Positions 1 through 7,781 of a stretch of 38,297 nucleotides of DNA are shown in pieces (the first letter of the stretch is position 1; every line of letters begins with the position of its first letter). The DNA is from Micavibrio sp. GTDB taxonomy: Bacteria > Pseudomonadota > Alphaproteobacteria > Micavibrionales > Micavibrionaceae. The stretch covers positions 1-38,297 of the forward strand of contig JAHQVU010000061.1 in assembly GCA_019634145.1 (NCBI GenBank). Direction: 5' to 3'. Below the pieces are notes generated by a model. That model was not told the DNA's origin. It made no database searches and saw only the letters and a list, made by a program, of their open reading frames with translations. The translations under genes and the position numbers were made by a program.

Positions 1-558
1 GATTCTCCATTAACCGATTTAGGGCGGAAACAAGCCGAACGCGCATCCCAAGCCGTTGAAATGCTTAAAATAAAACCCGCAACCATATATCATTCTAACC
101 TTTCTAGAGCCAGAGAAACCGCCCAAATCATTAACCACACGCTGAATGTGCCGATGATTGAAGACGCAGGCTTTGCCGAAAAGCACTGCGGCATTAAGGA
201 AGGTCGCCCATATGCTGAAGTCCTCGATGAATTCTTAAAATGGATCGATATTGAAGGCGGTGAAACGGCGCAAAGTTTCTTCAACCGCGTTAAAGCCGCT
301 AAAATAAAGGCCCTAAGTGACCCAAAAACGCCCATTTTAATCACCTGCCATGGTGGCGTTATGCGTGCTGTCGGGGCCATACATGGTCTAATGGATGTGC
401 GTAATATTAAAAATTGTGTTCTCTACGAATTTGAGCCCAATCTTTCAAAAACGTCTTTCCCATGGGACGTCTATGAATATGACATCTGTGATACGAGCGG
501 AAAGCTCTTACGCAAAAAATCTAAAAACTATAACTCAGACTCTTCCGATTCTGAGTAA
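1..558 (+). CDS. Histidine phosphatase family protein (5' end outside the window)
   Basis: The frame is open from base 1, so the N-terminus, including the RHG motif with the first catalytic histidine, lies upstream. The visible part begins with a D-S-P-L-T-D-L-G-R-K-Q-A stretch and then S-R-A-R-E-T-A, both typical of the phosphoglycerate mutase-like fold just after the RHG motif. Further on, L-I-T-C-H-G-G-V-M-R-A-V carries the second catalytic histidine. The family hydrolyses or transfers phosphate on many small molecules (phosphoglycerate, alpha-ribazole phosphate, sugar phosphates, phosphohistidine), and nothing here decides the substrate. The C-terminus is a short Ser/Asp/Glu tail that overlaps the end of convergent folP by 31 bp. 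The family call is firm; the substrate is unknown. Confidence 0.85.
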   Translation, partial: DSPLTDLGRKQAERASQAVEMLKIKPATIYHSNLSRARETAQIINHTLNVPMIEDAGFAEKHCGIKEGRPYAEVLDEFLKWIDIEGGETAQSFFNRVKAAKIKALSDPKTPILITCHGGVMRAVGAIHGLMDVRNIKNCVLYEFEPNLSKTSFPWDVYEYDICDTSGKLLRKKSKNYNSDSSDSE

Positions 559-1388
559 TTTCCTCTGATCGCTTCAAAGACATCAAATGCCTGCCGCGTT
601 TCCTTAACATCATGAACGCGGAACATTTGCACACCTTGTGACAATCCCCACAATGCCGAAGAGAGTGAACCCGATAAACGCTCATGCGCCGGTTCACCCT
701 TTGAGAGCTTGGCAATGAAGCTTTTTCGTGATGTTCCGAGCAGAATTGGTACACCAAACTTATGAAATTCTTTTATATTTCTGAGTATTAAAAGATTATG
801 CTCCAGTGTTTTTCCGAACCCTATACCTGGATCTACCACAAGCAAATTAGGGTCAAGACGATGCGTTTCACAAAATTTTATACGCTCATGTAAATAATTA
901 CAAACATCTTCTATAACATTGTTATAACTAGGGTTATTCTGCATAGTCTGAGGGATGCCCTGGCTATGCATAAGAAATACAGGAACCTGAGCCTCTGAAG
1001 CTACATCAACACTTCGACTGTCACAGCTTAACGCACTGATATCATTTATTATATTTGCCCCAGCTTTTAATGCCGCCTCCATAGTCTGCGCATTTCTCGT
1101 ATCAACAGATATCCAGCGCACCCTTCCACGAAGACCTTCGATAACAGGAACTATACGAGATATTTCTTCTTTTATATCAACAACTTCTGCGCCAGGCCTA
1201 GTACTCTCACCGCCGATATCCAAAATATCCGCACCTTCAGAAATCAGCTTGACCCCATGCTCTATTGCATTGTTAATATTAAAAAATTTCCCACCATCGG
1301 AAAAGCTATCGGGGGTCACATTGACCACACCCATTATGTAATTTCTACCGTTAAAAACGTGATTTTCTGACACTTTATGCACCATCAT
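528..1388 (-). CDS. folP: Dihydropteroate synthase
   Basis: Condenses 6-hydroxymethyl-7,8-dihydropterin diphosphate with p-aminobenzoate to dihydropteroate in folate synthesis, in the cytoplasm. All family blocks are present: G-V-V-N-V-T-P-D-S-F-S-D-G-G near residue 20, D-I-G-G-E-S-T-R-P-G-A in the pterin/diphosphate loop, D-P-G-I-G-F-G-K-T in the middle, and L-G-T-S-R-K-S-F-I near the C-terminus. At 286 residues it has the usual TIM-barrel length. It lies 10 bp downstream of folK in the same direction, so the two folate genes are probably cotranscribed. The C-terminus is an acidic Ser/Glu tail running into the convergent phosphatase gene. Two Met codons sit in tandem at the start and either could be used. 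Confidence 0.96.
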   Translation of the reverse strand: MMVHKVSENHVFNGRNYIMGVVNVTPDSFSDGGKFFNINNAIEHGVKLISEGADILDIGGESTRPGAEVVDIKEEISRIVPVIEGLRGRVRWISVDTRNAQTMEAALKAGANIINDISALSCDSRSVDVASEAQVPVFLMHSQGIPQTMQNNPSYNNVIEDVCNYLHERIKFCETHRLDPNLLVVDPGIGFGKTLEHNLLILRNIKEFHKFGVPILLGTSRKSFIAKLSKGEPAHERLSGSLSSALWGLSQGVQMFRVHDVKETRQAFDVFEAIRGNYSESEESEL

Positions 1389-1398
1389 GAACCAACTG

Positions 1399-1905
1399 CT
1401 AAGCGACTTTTTTATGCTTGAGACGTATGATCAAGCTATCGGGTAAACATTCACACATTTCACGCACAGATCGACCAAAGAGCGGATGCCCCCAGTCAGG
1501 CGCTATCTCGCACAATGGGTAAAGCACAAAGCTGCGCTCATGCATACGTGGATGGGGCAATACTAGCCCATCATCCATCACAACATCATTATAGGCAATC
1601 AAGTCCAGGTCTAACGTGCGCGCTGCATTACGCGCCTCTCCTGCGCGATCACGCCCAAATTCAGCTTCGACCTCATGCATCAGCCTCAAAAGCAGCTCCA
1701 CAGGTAGCGCTGTCTCGACGATGGCGACCGCATTCTCATACCAGGGTTGATCAGAGCCTTCAGGCCATGGCGGACTCTCCCATACACTCGAGAACGCCAC
1801 AACACGCACCCCGGCCTCCTCTAATGCCGCCAGCGCAGCCTTAAAGGTCGCCTCCGGCGCACCGACGAGGCTTTGAAGATTTGCCCCTAAAGCAATGAAG
1901 ATCAT
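1399..1905 (-). CDS. folK: 6-hydroxymethyl-7,8-dihydropterin pyrophosphokinase (HPPK)
   Basis: Transfers diphosphate from ATP to 6-hydroxymethyl-7,8-dihydropterin, the step before FolP. The N-terminal I-A-L-G-A-N-L strand starts within four residues of the chosen Met, which fixes the start. W-E-S-P-P-W occupies the pterin-binding loop region, A-R-T-L-D-L-D-L-I-A-Y carries the Mg-binding aspartates, and L-P-H-P-R-M-H-E-R-S-F-V-L-Y-P-L is the HPPK signature. Length is 168 residues. Base composition is clearly more GC-rich than the next gene folP: three sampled 60-base lines gave 53, 60 and 68 % here against 32 and 50 % for two lines in folP. A terminator-like hairpin stands directly in front of the start codon, leaving no room for a promoter between them. 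Confidence 0.95.
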   Translation of the reverse strand: MIFIALGANLQSLVGAPEATFKAALAALEEAGVRVVAFSSVWESPPWPEGSDQPWYENAVAIVETALPVELLLRLMHEVEAEFGRDRAGEARNAARTLDLDLIAYNDVVMDDGLVLPHPRMHERSFVLYPLCEIAPDWGHPLFGRSVREMCECLPDSLIIRLKHKKVA

Positions 1906-1908
1906 AGC

Positions 1909-1939
1909 AAAAACAGCCCTTCAGATTATTGAAAGGCTG
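1909..1939 (-). terminator. Rho-independent terminator-like hairpin in the folK leader
   Basis: Read on the minus strand, arms CAGCCTTTCA and TGAAGGGCTG (bases 1939-1930 and 1923-1914) pair over ten positions with one U-G wobble around a 6-base loop. Five U follow at once (A run at 1909-1913). The U run ends three bases before the folK start codon (1905). It lies downstream of the DUF882 gene (stop at 1986), so it can end that transcript. Its position inside the folK leader also fits an attenuator. The right arm contains the only GAAGGG, SD-like stretch ahead of folK. Confidence 0.7.
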
Positions 1940-1985
1940 CACTTTATAGGATCATCTAAAAAATGAAAAGCTTTATCGGTCTAAA

Positions 1986-2558
1986 TTACCACGTACGGAA
2001 TTTACCGGTATCAACATGCACGAAGTTGCTCTTCGGATAATAGCCAACACCACCAGCCTTGAGGCCAACTGCTATATTACGAATACCACTGGTTTTATAT
2101 CCATGCATGCGAATATCCAACGCCTGCCCGTACATATGGAACGAGTTCTTAGCAACGCCGCTACTCGCCTTACGCAAAGAAGAGTTAGTCTTGGGGCTGC
2201 GATATCCAGACAAAATGCTCACAGGGCCTCTTTGCCCCATTTTCTGCTGAATAACAGTTAGAATATCAATAACGCGTGGGTCCATCGGAAAAACCTCACC
2301 AGTGCGGAAATCGCGACAAACGTAACTAATGCGTTCAAACGCATCGGGGAGATATTTATTACCAACGCGATACACACCACTAAAACTTTCACCAGTGTGC
2401 TCATTCCTAAAGGAAGTACGCCATGTAGAATTTTTGGAACTTGAAGCCTGAGCAGGCGTTGTAATTATTGTAGGTACAGCCGTCGCAACAAATCCCGCTA
2501 AACCGAATTTAAGGATATCGCGTCGCTCGAGAGTTGAGCGCGTGTTCACATCAATCAT
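1986..2558 (-). CDS. DUF882 / M15-type murein endopeptidase (MepK-like), Tat-type signal
   Basis: A 190-residue exported protein. Residues 12-36 form a twin-arginine-like signal (E-R-R-D-I-L-K-F, then a hydrophobic stretch and P-A-Q-A). The mature part has the peptidase M15-like fold: S-G-Y-R-S-P-K-T-N at 117-125, H141 with D148 in H-M-Y-G-Q-A-L-D, and H181-V-D183, giving the zinc ligands. Family knowledge: E. coli YcbK (MepK) cuts 3-3 crosslinks in peptidoglycan and is encoded next to the L,D-transpeptidase YcbB. The same pairing occurs here, with the L,D-transpeptidase gene immediately upstream (175-bp gap). The start is supported by an AAGGTGAT Shine-Dalgarno two bases before ATG. Export and metallopeptidase fold are clear; cleavage specificity is inferred from context. 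Confidence 0.9.
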   Translation of the reverse strand: MIDVNTRSTLERRDILKFGLAGFVATAVPTIITTPAQASSSKNSTWRTSFRNEHTGESFSGVYRVGNKYLPDAFERISYVCRDFRTGEVFPMDPRVIDILTVIQQKMGQRGPVSILSGYRSPKTNSSLRKASSGVAKNSFHMYGQALDIRMHGYKTSGIRNIAVGLKAGGVGYYPKSNFVHVDTGKFRTW

Positions 2559-2590
2559 TTATCACCTTTTTGTTCGAATGTTCAGTTTAC

Positions 2591-2614
2591 TTCGATTTTA
2601 CTTTCGATTTTACT
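2591..2614. repeat. Tandem 12-bp direct repeat (two copies)
   Basis: TTCGATTTTACT occurs twice back to back (2591-2602 and 2603-2614), 33 bp upstream of the DUF882 gene start and inside the gap that follows the L,D-transpeptidase. It could be a chance slippage duplication or a tandem binding site. Confidence 0.6.
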
Positions 2615-2733
2615 TAAGTGAAGGACGATCAGAGTCCTAAACAGAATATTCAGTTGAGTAAAGCCCAAAAGCTGGTTCAGACATATAAATAATCACACCC
2701 TAAAAAAAATTATGCAATGCGAGAAAAGGGTTT

Positions 2734-4446
2734 TTAGTCCTTATAACTATTATTATCCACAAATTTAAAGATTCCGTCAACATTGCTTAAATCTTTAACT
2801 AATTTTTGATCATTTCCGTAGAGGTCTCGGCCATAAACGATTTGCCCACTGTCATTTATCCAAACAGTATAATAAAGCATATATACTGGTATTGGATCTT
2901 CAAGATAGAGATCACGCATTTCACCCACACCTAACACAGCTTTAAGTTTGTCGTCCCCCCAATTCTTTCGCTCGCTCATAATAAAATTCGCCATCTTTTC
3001 AGGCTCGTACATGCGCACACATCCCGAAGAAAGGGCACGCGAGGCTTTATCAAAATACTGAGGCTTATTGGTGTCATGAAGGTAAATATTATATCTATTG
3101 GGCATAAGGATACGTATGCGCCCAAGGGGATTATGGTCTCCCGGCACCTGTACCATACTGAACTGACTCATTTGAGAGGGCGATGTATTTAGCCAATCCA
3201 CACTTAATGGGTCAATACTTATTGGTGACCCGTCCTGCACCACCATAAGCTCCATGCCTTTTTCAGCCAGATACCCAGGATTTTCTTGCAGCTCTGGTAA
3301 AATATCCTCTTTTTTGATAGTCGGCGGAACGGTCCATGTGGGGTTAAAACGCACCCCGTGAATTTCAGTAATAAAGGTATTTGTAGGCCGCGCAGACTTA
3401 CCGACGATTACCGGCATCTCAAATGCAACACGACCATCTTCTACCGCCCATACAGTGGCAGAAGGGATATTCACGACGACATATTTGGGGGGCTTACTTT
3501 CCGGTACCCAACGTAACCGCTCCAGATTAGCTATTATTTGCTCAATTTTCTGATTACGTCCTATATTAATGAGATCAAGCGTTTGATTGCCCACAATACC
3601 GTCGGGCTTTACTCCATGATAACGCTGAAATTCCACAACAGCAGCAGCCAACTTATCATCATAAAGATACGGATCACCGCCATCTTCAGGGGCACCAACA
3701 CCTAACCTTAACCTAAGCGCTGGCGCATATTCACTTTTATCATATGGCCTTAACAGCCCCTTGAATTTTATAGGTAAGACACCTTCGTACTCCGGCGGCT
3801 CTTCAGCCATAAGCCTTTGTAGCTCTTCCCTGAGCAGCTCATAGGTCTGGCCTTGCGGTGCAATCTGTTCTAATACTCCAGCGCCATCACCCGCGCGCAG
3901 AAGCATGGACAATAAAGACACAGTGCGTAAAGGCTGCTTCCAGAATGTTTTATCTGTATCCATTTTAGCCGGATTAACACGAATACCGCTTAAGTCATGA
4001 CCAATACGAATAAAAGCATCTGTTAGAACAAGCTCTAGGTCTCCCAACTGCTCGGCTTCACGTGCCTCAATGAAATTGTATATCTCATGCGTGTGATAAG
4101 AGAGCGGATTTAACCCATGCGTCCATGTGCTGTTGGCAAACGCAAAAAGTTCACGCCCCGCGGCACTCACCTCATCACCGACAATCCATAAGGGTTCATA
4201 CCCCCGCGCACTATAAAATTCGAGCAATGCCTGACGGTCTTTAAAAAAACCCTGCCCTAAAGTATTAGAGTGAAGAACAGAGTTAATGCGGTGTGCAACT
4301 GGAGTTAATACAATACCTTGCGAGACGTCAGAAGTACCATCCTCCGCACGCGCTGAAATAGGTGCATATGACACAGAGAATGCGCCTATAACGGCACTTA
4401 AAAGCACCAACTTAGCAATTGATTTATTTGTGTTTTTTGCGCTCAT
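2734..4446 (-). CDS. L,D-transpeptidase of the YcbB/LdtD type
   Basis: A 570-residue periplasmic enzyme expected to form 3-3 crosslinks in peptidoglycan. Residues 1-34 are a signal peptide ending A-R-A. A long N-terminal scaffold follows. A peptidoglycan-binding type 1 domain lies around 250-297 (V-V-E-F-Q-R-Y-H-G-V-K-P-D-G-I-V-G). The YkuD catalytic domain spans about 320-490, with H457 in H-D-T and the nucleophile C476 in S-S-G-C-V-R-M. The domain order and size match E. coli YcbB (615 residues) rather than the short ErfK-type enzymes. The DUF882 endopeptidase gene follows at 175 bp, which supports a maker/cutter pair for 3-3 crosslinks. I see no clear Shine-Dalgarno before the ATG; a small GGGTC-GAT-GACCC dyad lies 20 bp upstream. 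Confidence 0.93.
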   Translation of the reverse strand: MSAKNTNKSIAKLVLLSAVIGAFSVSYAPISARAEDGTSDVSQGIVLTPVAHRINSVLHSNTLGQGFFKDRQALLEFYSARGYEPLWIVGDEVSAAGRELFAFANSTWTHGLNPLSYHTHEIYNFIEAREAEQLGDLELVLTDAFIRIGHDLSGIRVNPAKMDTDKTFWKQPLRTVSLLSMLLRAGDGAGVLEQIAPQGQTYELLREELQRLMAEEPPEYEGVLPIKFKGLLRPYDKSEYAPALRLRLGVGAPEDGGDPYLYDDKLAAAVVEFQRYHGVKPDGIVGNQTLDLINIGRNQKIEQIIANLERLRWVPESKPPKYVVVNIPSATVWAVEDGRVAFEMPVIVGKSARPTNTFITEIHGVRFNPTWTVPPTIKKEDILPELQENPGYLAEKGMELMVVQDGSPISIDPLSVDWLNTSPSQMSQFSMVQVPGDHNPLGRIRILMPNRYNIYLHDTNKPQYFDKASRALSSGCVRMYEPEKMANFIMSERKNWGDDKLKAVLGVGEMRDLYLEDPIPVYMLYYTVWINDSGQIVYGRDLYGNDQKLVKDLSNVDGIFKFVDNNSYKD

Positions 4447-4465
4447 ATCATTATCTAAATACGGA

Positions 4466-4478
4466 GGGTCGATGACCC
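4466..4478. promoter_or_regulatory. Small perfect dyad upstream of the L,D-transpeptidase gene
   Basis: GGGTC and GACCC flank a 3-base spacer (GAT), 20 bp ahead of the L,D-transpeptidase start codon. Its size and place fit an operator half-site pair, but nothing in the window names a protein for it. Confidence 0.3.
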
Positions 4479-4549
4479 GCGAAATGAGCCATATGAATCA
4501 TTATACCAATATAAACACGCAAAAGGGGAAATATATCCCTATACCGTAA

Positions 4550-6307
4550 TCATAAATCCACAAACGTATGCGTCTCTTCCTCTGCCCCGGGATGCGTAAC
4601 CGCACCATAGCGCGCAGGGCCGACTAAAGCAGCGTATTTCTGGATTGCACCCGAATTATAGTTCGTCTTGCGTGGGCTCCAATTTTTGCGGCGTTCCGCG
4701 AGCTCTTCATCGGATAACTTAACATCCAGAGTTCCGGTTTCCGCATCAATGCGGATAATATCACCATCTTTAACCAAGCCGATCGGCCCACCTTCGGCGG
4801 CTTCCGGCCCCACATGACCTATACAAAAACCGCGCGTACCGCCGGAAAAACGTCCATCCGTGATCAATGCTACCTTTTCGCCCATTCCCTGCCCGTAAAG
4901 CGCAGCCGTCGTCGAGAGCATTTCCTTCATGCCTGGACCGCCCTTAGGACCTTCATAACGAAGAACAATGACATCACCCTCGTTATAAGCCTTATCAGAG
5001 ACCGCCTTATAGCAAGCATCTTCACCGTCAAAAACGCGTGCAGGACCTTCAAACACAAGGTTTTTCATACCCGCAATCTTCACAATCCCGCCTTCTGGCG
5101 CAAGATTGCCCTTAAGGCCAACCACGCCGCCTGTCGGATACATCGCATTTTCCACGCGGAAAACAACATCCTGCCCCTCAGGGAATACAACATCCTTATA
5201 ATTCTCGGCCAATGTCTTGCCAGTCACAGTAATACAATCACCATGCAAGTAGCCATGATCCAGCAATTCTTTGATCACCACAGCAACCCCTCCAATGTCA
5301 TGCAAATGCTTAGACAGATAAACACCACCCGGCCTTAAATTTGCGATATAAGGCGTTTTCTTGAAAACTTCCGCCACATCAAACAGGTCAAACTTTACAC
5401 CTGCTTCGTGCGCAATAGCTGGCAAATGTAGCGCCGCATTCGTTGACCCACCAGTCGCCGCCACAATCGCGGCTGCATTTTCCAAAGATTTGCGCGTAAT
5501 AACATCACGCGGCAACGGCCCACCGTTTTTAATCAAATCGACAACAACCTTGCCCGAAGCCTCTGCCATACAGCCCTTAGCCTCATCAACAGCCGGAATG
5601 CCATTCGCGCCAGGCACAGCCAAGCCCATCACTTCCGCCACGCAAGACATTGTGTTCGCCGTGAACTGGCCACCACACGCACCCGCACCCGGCAAAGCGC
5701 CACATTCGCACGAATAAAGATCTTCATCGGAGATTTTGCCAACAGAATGCTCGCCAACTGCTTCATATACAGTCACAATATCGGCGTCTTTCTCCTTGTA
5801 TTTACCCGGTAAAATCGTTCCGCCATACAGAAAAACACTTGGCACATTCAATCGCGCCATAACCATCATCATGCCGGGTAAGCTCTTATCACACCCTGCT
5901 AAGCCCACAAGTGCATCATAACAATGCCCGCGCATGGTAAGCTCGACAGAATCTGCAATCACCTCACGGCTCGACAAAGATGAGCGCATACCCTCATGCC
6001 CCATCGCAATCCCATCCGTAACCGTAATTGTCGTGAATTCTCTAGGGGTTGCACCGCCATCTTTAACGCCCGCCTTAACATCCTGAGCGATATCCGCCAG
6101 CTTAATATTACAAGGCGCAGCCTCATTCCAGCATGTCGCAACACCGACCAAAGGCTTGGCTATATCCGCATCGCTCAACCCCATAGCACGGAGCATCGCA
6201 CGGTGCGGCGCAGAATCCGGCCCCACCGTCGTATAACGACTCACAAGCTTAGATTTGTCCCACTCACCTTGGTCCGCTTTTGGATGCGCGCGCTTTTCGT
6301 TGTACAT
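4550..6307 (-). CDS. ilvD: Dihydroxy-acid dehydratase
   Basis: Dehydrates 2,3-dihydroxy-isovalerate and -methylvalerate to the 2-oxo acids in valine and isoleucine synthesis. It is a cytoplasmic Fe-S and Mg enzyme. Cluster-binding cysteines are in A-T-C-W-N-E (C59), G-C-D-K-S-L-P-G and G-A-G-A-C-G-G-Q. The ILVD/EDD signature C-D-K-S-L-P-G-M and the C-terminal D-G-R-F-S-G-G-T are intact. The ATG at 6307 has GGAG nine bases ahead; an in-frame GTG at 6322 has no better site, so 6307 is chosen, giving 585 residues. The leader contains CCTCC, complementary to that GGAG, which could form a short hairpin over the ribosome site. ilvE lies 28 kb away, so the branched-chain genes are not clustered. Confidence 0.97.
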   Translation of the reverse strand: MYNEKRAHPKADQGEWDKSKLVSRYTTVGPDSAPHRAMLRAMGLSDADIAKPLVGVATCWNEAAPCNIKLADIAQDVKAGVKDGGATPREFTTITVTDGIAMGHEGMRSSLSSREVIADSVELTMRGHCYDALVGLAGCDKSLPGMMMVMARLNVPSVFLYGGTILPGKYKEKDADIVTVYEAVGEHSVGKISDEDLYSCECGALPGAGACGGQFTANTMSCVAEVMGLAVPGANGIPAVDEAKGCMAEASGKVVVDLIKNGGPLPRDVITRKSLENAAAIVAATGGSTNAALHLPAIAHEAGVKFDLFDVAEVFKKTPYIANLRPGGVYLSKHLHDIGGVAVVIKELLDHGYLHGDCITVTGKTLAENYKDVVFPEGQDVVFRVENAMYPTGGVVGLKGNLAPEGGIVKIAGMKNLVFEGPARVFDGEDACYKAVSDKAYNEGDVIVLRYEGPKGGPGMKEMLSTTAALYGQGMGEKVALITDGRFSGGTRGFCIGHVGPEAAEGGPIGLVKDGDIIRIDAETGTLDVKLSDEELAERRKNWSPRKTNYNSGAIQKYAALVGPARYGAVTHPGAEEETHTFVDL

Positions 6308-6575
6308 GCTTATAAACTCCACTCTAATCTCTTAAGGAGGCAAAGAATGGTTGAAACAAAAACAAAACTCAAGTCTTTTTAGCGGGAAAGATTGGTCAAC
6401 GAAATACCAATACCAAGTCGATGCTCAACAACACCGGAAATCGTTACTAACTTACCCCCATATTTTACCTCGATTTCAGGCAAAACCTCACCTAAACATT
6501 AAGGGTAGTATCCATATAATGATGCCCTATCTTCATTTGATCATAAAGGGAAGAATTTAATTTTAGAAAGTAGCT
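6308..6575. other. Intergenic region upstream of ilvD
   Basis: A 268-bp AT-rich gap between the two PH-domain genes and ilvD, all on the minus strand, so the ilvD promoter probably lies here. On the plus strand AAGGAGG (6334-6340) precedes an ATG at 6347 that opens an 11-codon frame ending at 6382. I see no longer gene and no clear terminator. Confidence 0.5.
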
Positions 6576-7130
6576 CTAATTTGTGCGGCTAACAGCTTCT
6601 TTAACAACCTTATCTTCAGGGCCTTCCTCCGGCAAAGTAAGGTCATTATAAGCGCGGCGTATTTCAACCGCATTTGTAACAAAAGGAACAACCATAAAAC
6701 GGTTACCCGTCCCCATCATAACAACATTGGCATATCCCAGAATATACCCTGGTATCATACGCTCCAGTTCAATACTTTCCATCTTGGAAAAACGCAAATC
6801 CACAATATCAACCTGCAAAATCCCATAGCGCACAAGAATGCGCTTATTGGTCACGACCAGCATCAAAATCTCTTTGCGGATATAGTTGTAGATCAACGAA
6901 AATATGCCTGAGACAATGAGCAATAGACCAAGCTCGAAAATAACCCCCCCCAGTAAACACCCGCAGACAATAATCGCCACAGCTTTCCAGTATATAGCCC
7001 AATGAATTTCGGCCTCAACGATGATCTCTTCGCCTTTAACAAGCATATCATCAAGGGGCGCCTTGACAAATTTACGAGTTGATCGCTGTGGATTTGAGGT
7101 GGGAGTTGCCTCGTGCTTGGATTTTGTCAT
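6576..7130 (-). CDS. Bacterial PH-domain (YdbS/YdbT-like, bPH2) membrane protein
   Basis: A 184-residue protein with a basic, Pro/Thr-rich N-terminus. A hydrophobic hairpin at about 47-85 (two membrane segments rich in Ile, Val, Gly and Leu) is followed by a bacterial PH-like domain: L-M-L-V-V-T-N-K-R-I-L-V-R-Y-G, then V-D-L-R-F-S-K-M-E-S-I-E-L. This is the usual architecture of the DUF304/bPH2 family: membrane hairpin, then a cytosolic beta domain with T-N-x-R and an I/E-S-I/E-G-V-like strand. Function in the family is poorly defined, with links to the envelope and membrane stress. It follows a related paralogue after 61 bp, so the two may work as a pair. A Shine-Dalgarno AAGGTAG precedes the ATG. 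Confidence 0.8.
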   Translation of the reverse strand: MTKSKHEATPTSNPQRSTRKFVKAPLDDMLVKGEEIIVEAEIHWAIYWKAVAIIVCGCLLGGVIFELGLLLIVSGIFSLIYNYIRKEILMLVVTNKRILVRYGILQVDIVDLRFSKMESIELERMIPGYILGYANVVMMGTGNRFMVVPFVTNAVEIRRAYNDLTLPEEGPEDKVVKEAVSRTN

Positions 7131-7191
7131 TACCTAAACTACCTTTTAAAAAATTAGCTTTTATAATTATACATCAAATTTGATGAAATAT

Positions 7192-7722
7192 CTAAATTGA
7201 CTTTGCACGCTCAATGGCTTGACGAAATGTAATGGGGTCTTCAATCGGCGGAAGTATAACCTCACCAACCCCCATGCCGCGCACAGCCAATCTTCCAAAA
7301 TTAAAAATACGCCCCAAAATAGTCTGCAAAACATTCACGCCCTCAATACGGTCAATGCTAATCTCACCAACATTTCTGGCGATAAGCCCACGCTTATAAA
7401 CAAGGCGGCTATTGGTCACTGCAATCTCAGTTGTAGCTTTTATAACAAGCATTTGCGCAAAACTCATCACGCCGAGAATAAAGATAATAAATGCAAAAAT
7501 CCTAAAACCCGGGTGCAAATATCTGATTGTATCCAAAAAACTCAAATCAGGCGGGAAATACCCCATATTCTTATAAATATACGAGGAAGCGGATATGAAC
7601 AGAATACTGCCAATCACCCCCCACACAATCGCCATATAGGCCTGCACGGTGTAAAACCAGTGAAACTTACCGACATGAACCAATTCTTCATTTGGCCCGA
7701 GTGATTGTTCGACATAAAGCAT
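7192..7722 (-). CDS. Bacterial PH-domain (bPH2/DUF304) membrane protein
   Basis: A 176-residue paralogue of the next gene. It opens with a short N-terminal beta segment (L-G-P-N-E-E-L-V-H-V-G-K-F-H-W) of the kind seen before the membrane hairpin in YdbS-like proteins. Membrane segments lie at about 28-50 and 72-95. The PH core then has I-A-V-T-N-S-R-L-V-Y-K-R-G and I-S-I-D-R-I-E-G-V-N-V, ending with F-R-Q-A-I-E-R-A, the typical helix of the family. It stands 59 bp after the phosphofructokinase gene on the same strand; whether they are one transcript cannot be told. Molecular function is not established for this family. Confidence 0.82.
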   Translation of the reverse strand: MLYVEQSLGPNEELVHVGKFHWFYTVQAYMAIVWGVIGSILFISASSYIYKNMGYFPPDLSFLDTIRYLHPGFRIFAFIIFILGVMSFAQMLVIKATTEIAVTNSRLVYKRGLIARNVGEISIDRIEGVNVLQTILGRIFNFGRLAVRGMGVGEVILPPIEDPITFRQAIERAKSI

Positions 7723-7781
7723 AGACGTATTAACCTCTTATATTTCCGCTATCCTAGCGCGACTGAGGGATTCAGGCAATG

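Noticed and set aside
1515-1844. 109-codon plus-strand frame inside folK
   Set aside because: Caused by the high GC of folK; His/Pro/Ala-rich product with no support.
4814-5338. 174-codon plus-strand frame inside ilvD
   Set aside because: It is wholly antisense to a fully conserved ilvD, and its conceptual product is rich in Arg/His/Thr with no family features; a shadow of the ilvD codons.
7219-7704. 161-codon plus-strand frame over the upstream PH-domain gene
   Set aside because: Covers almost the same bases as the PH-domain gene, has no ribosome site and reads as His/Asn/Lys-rich noise.
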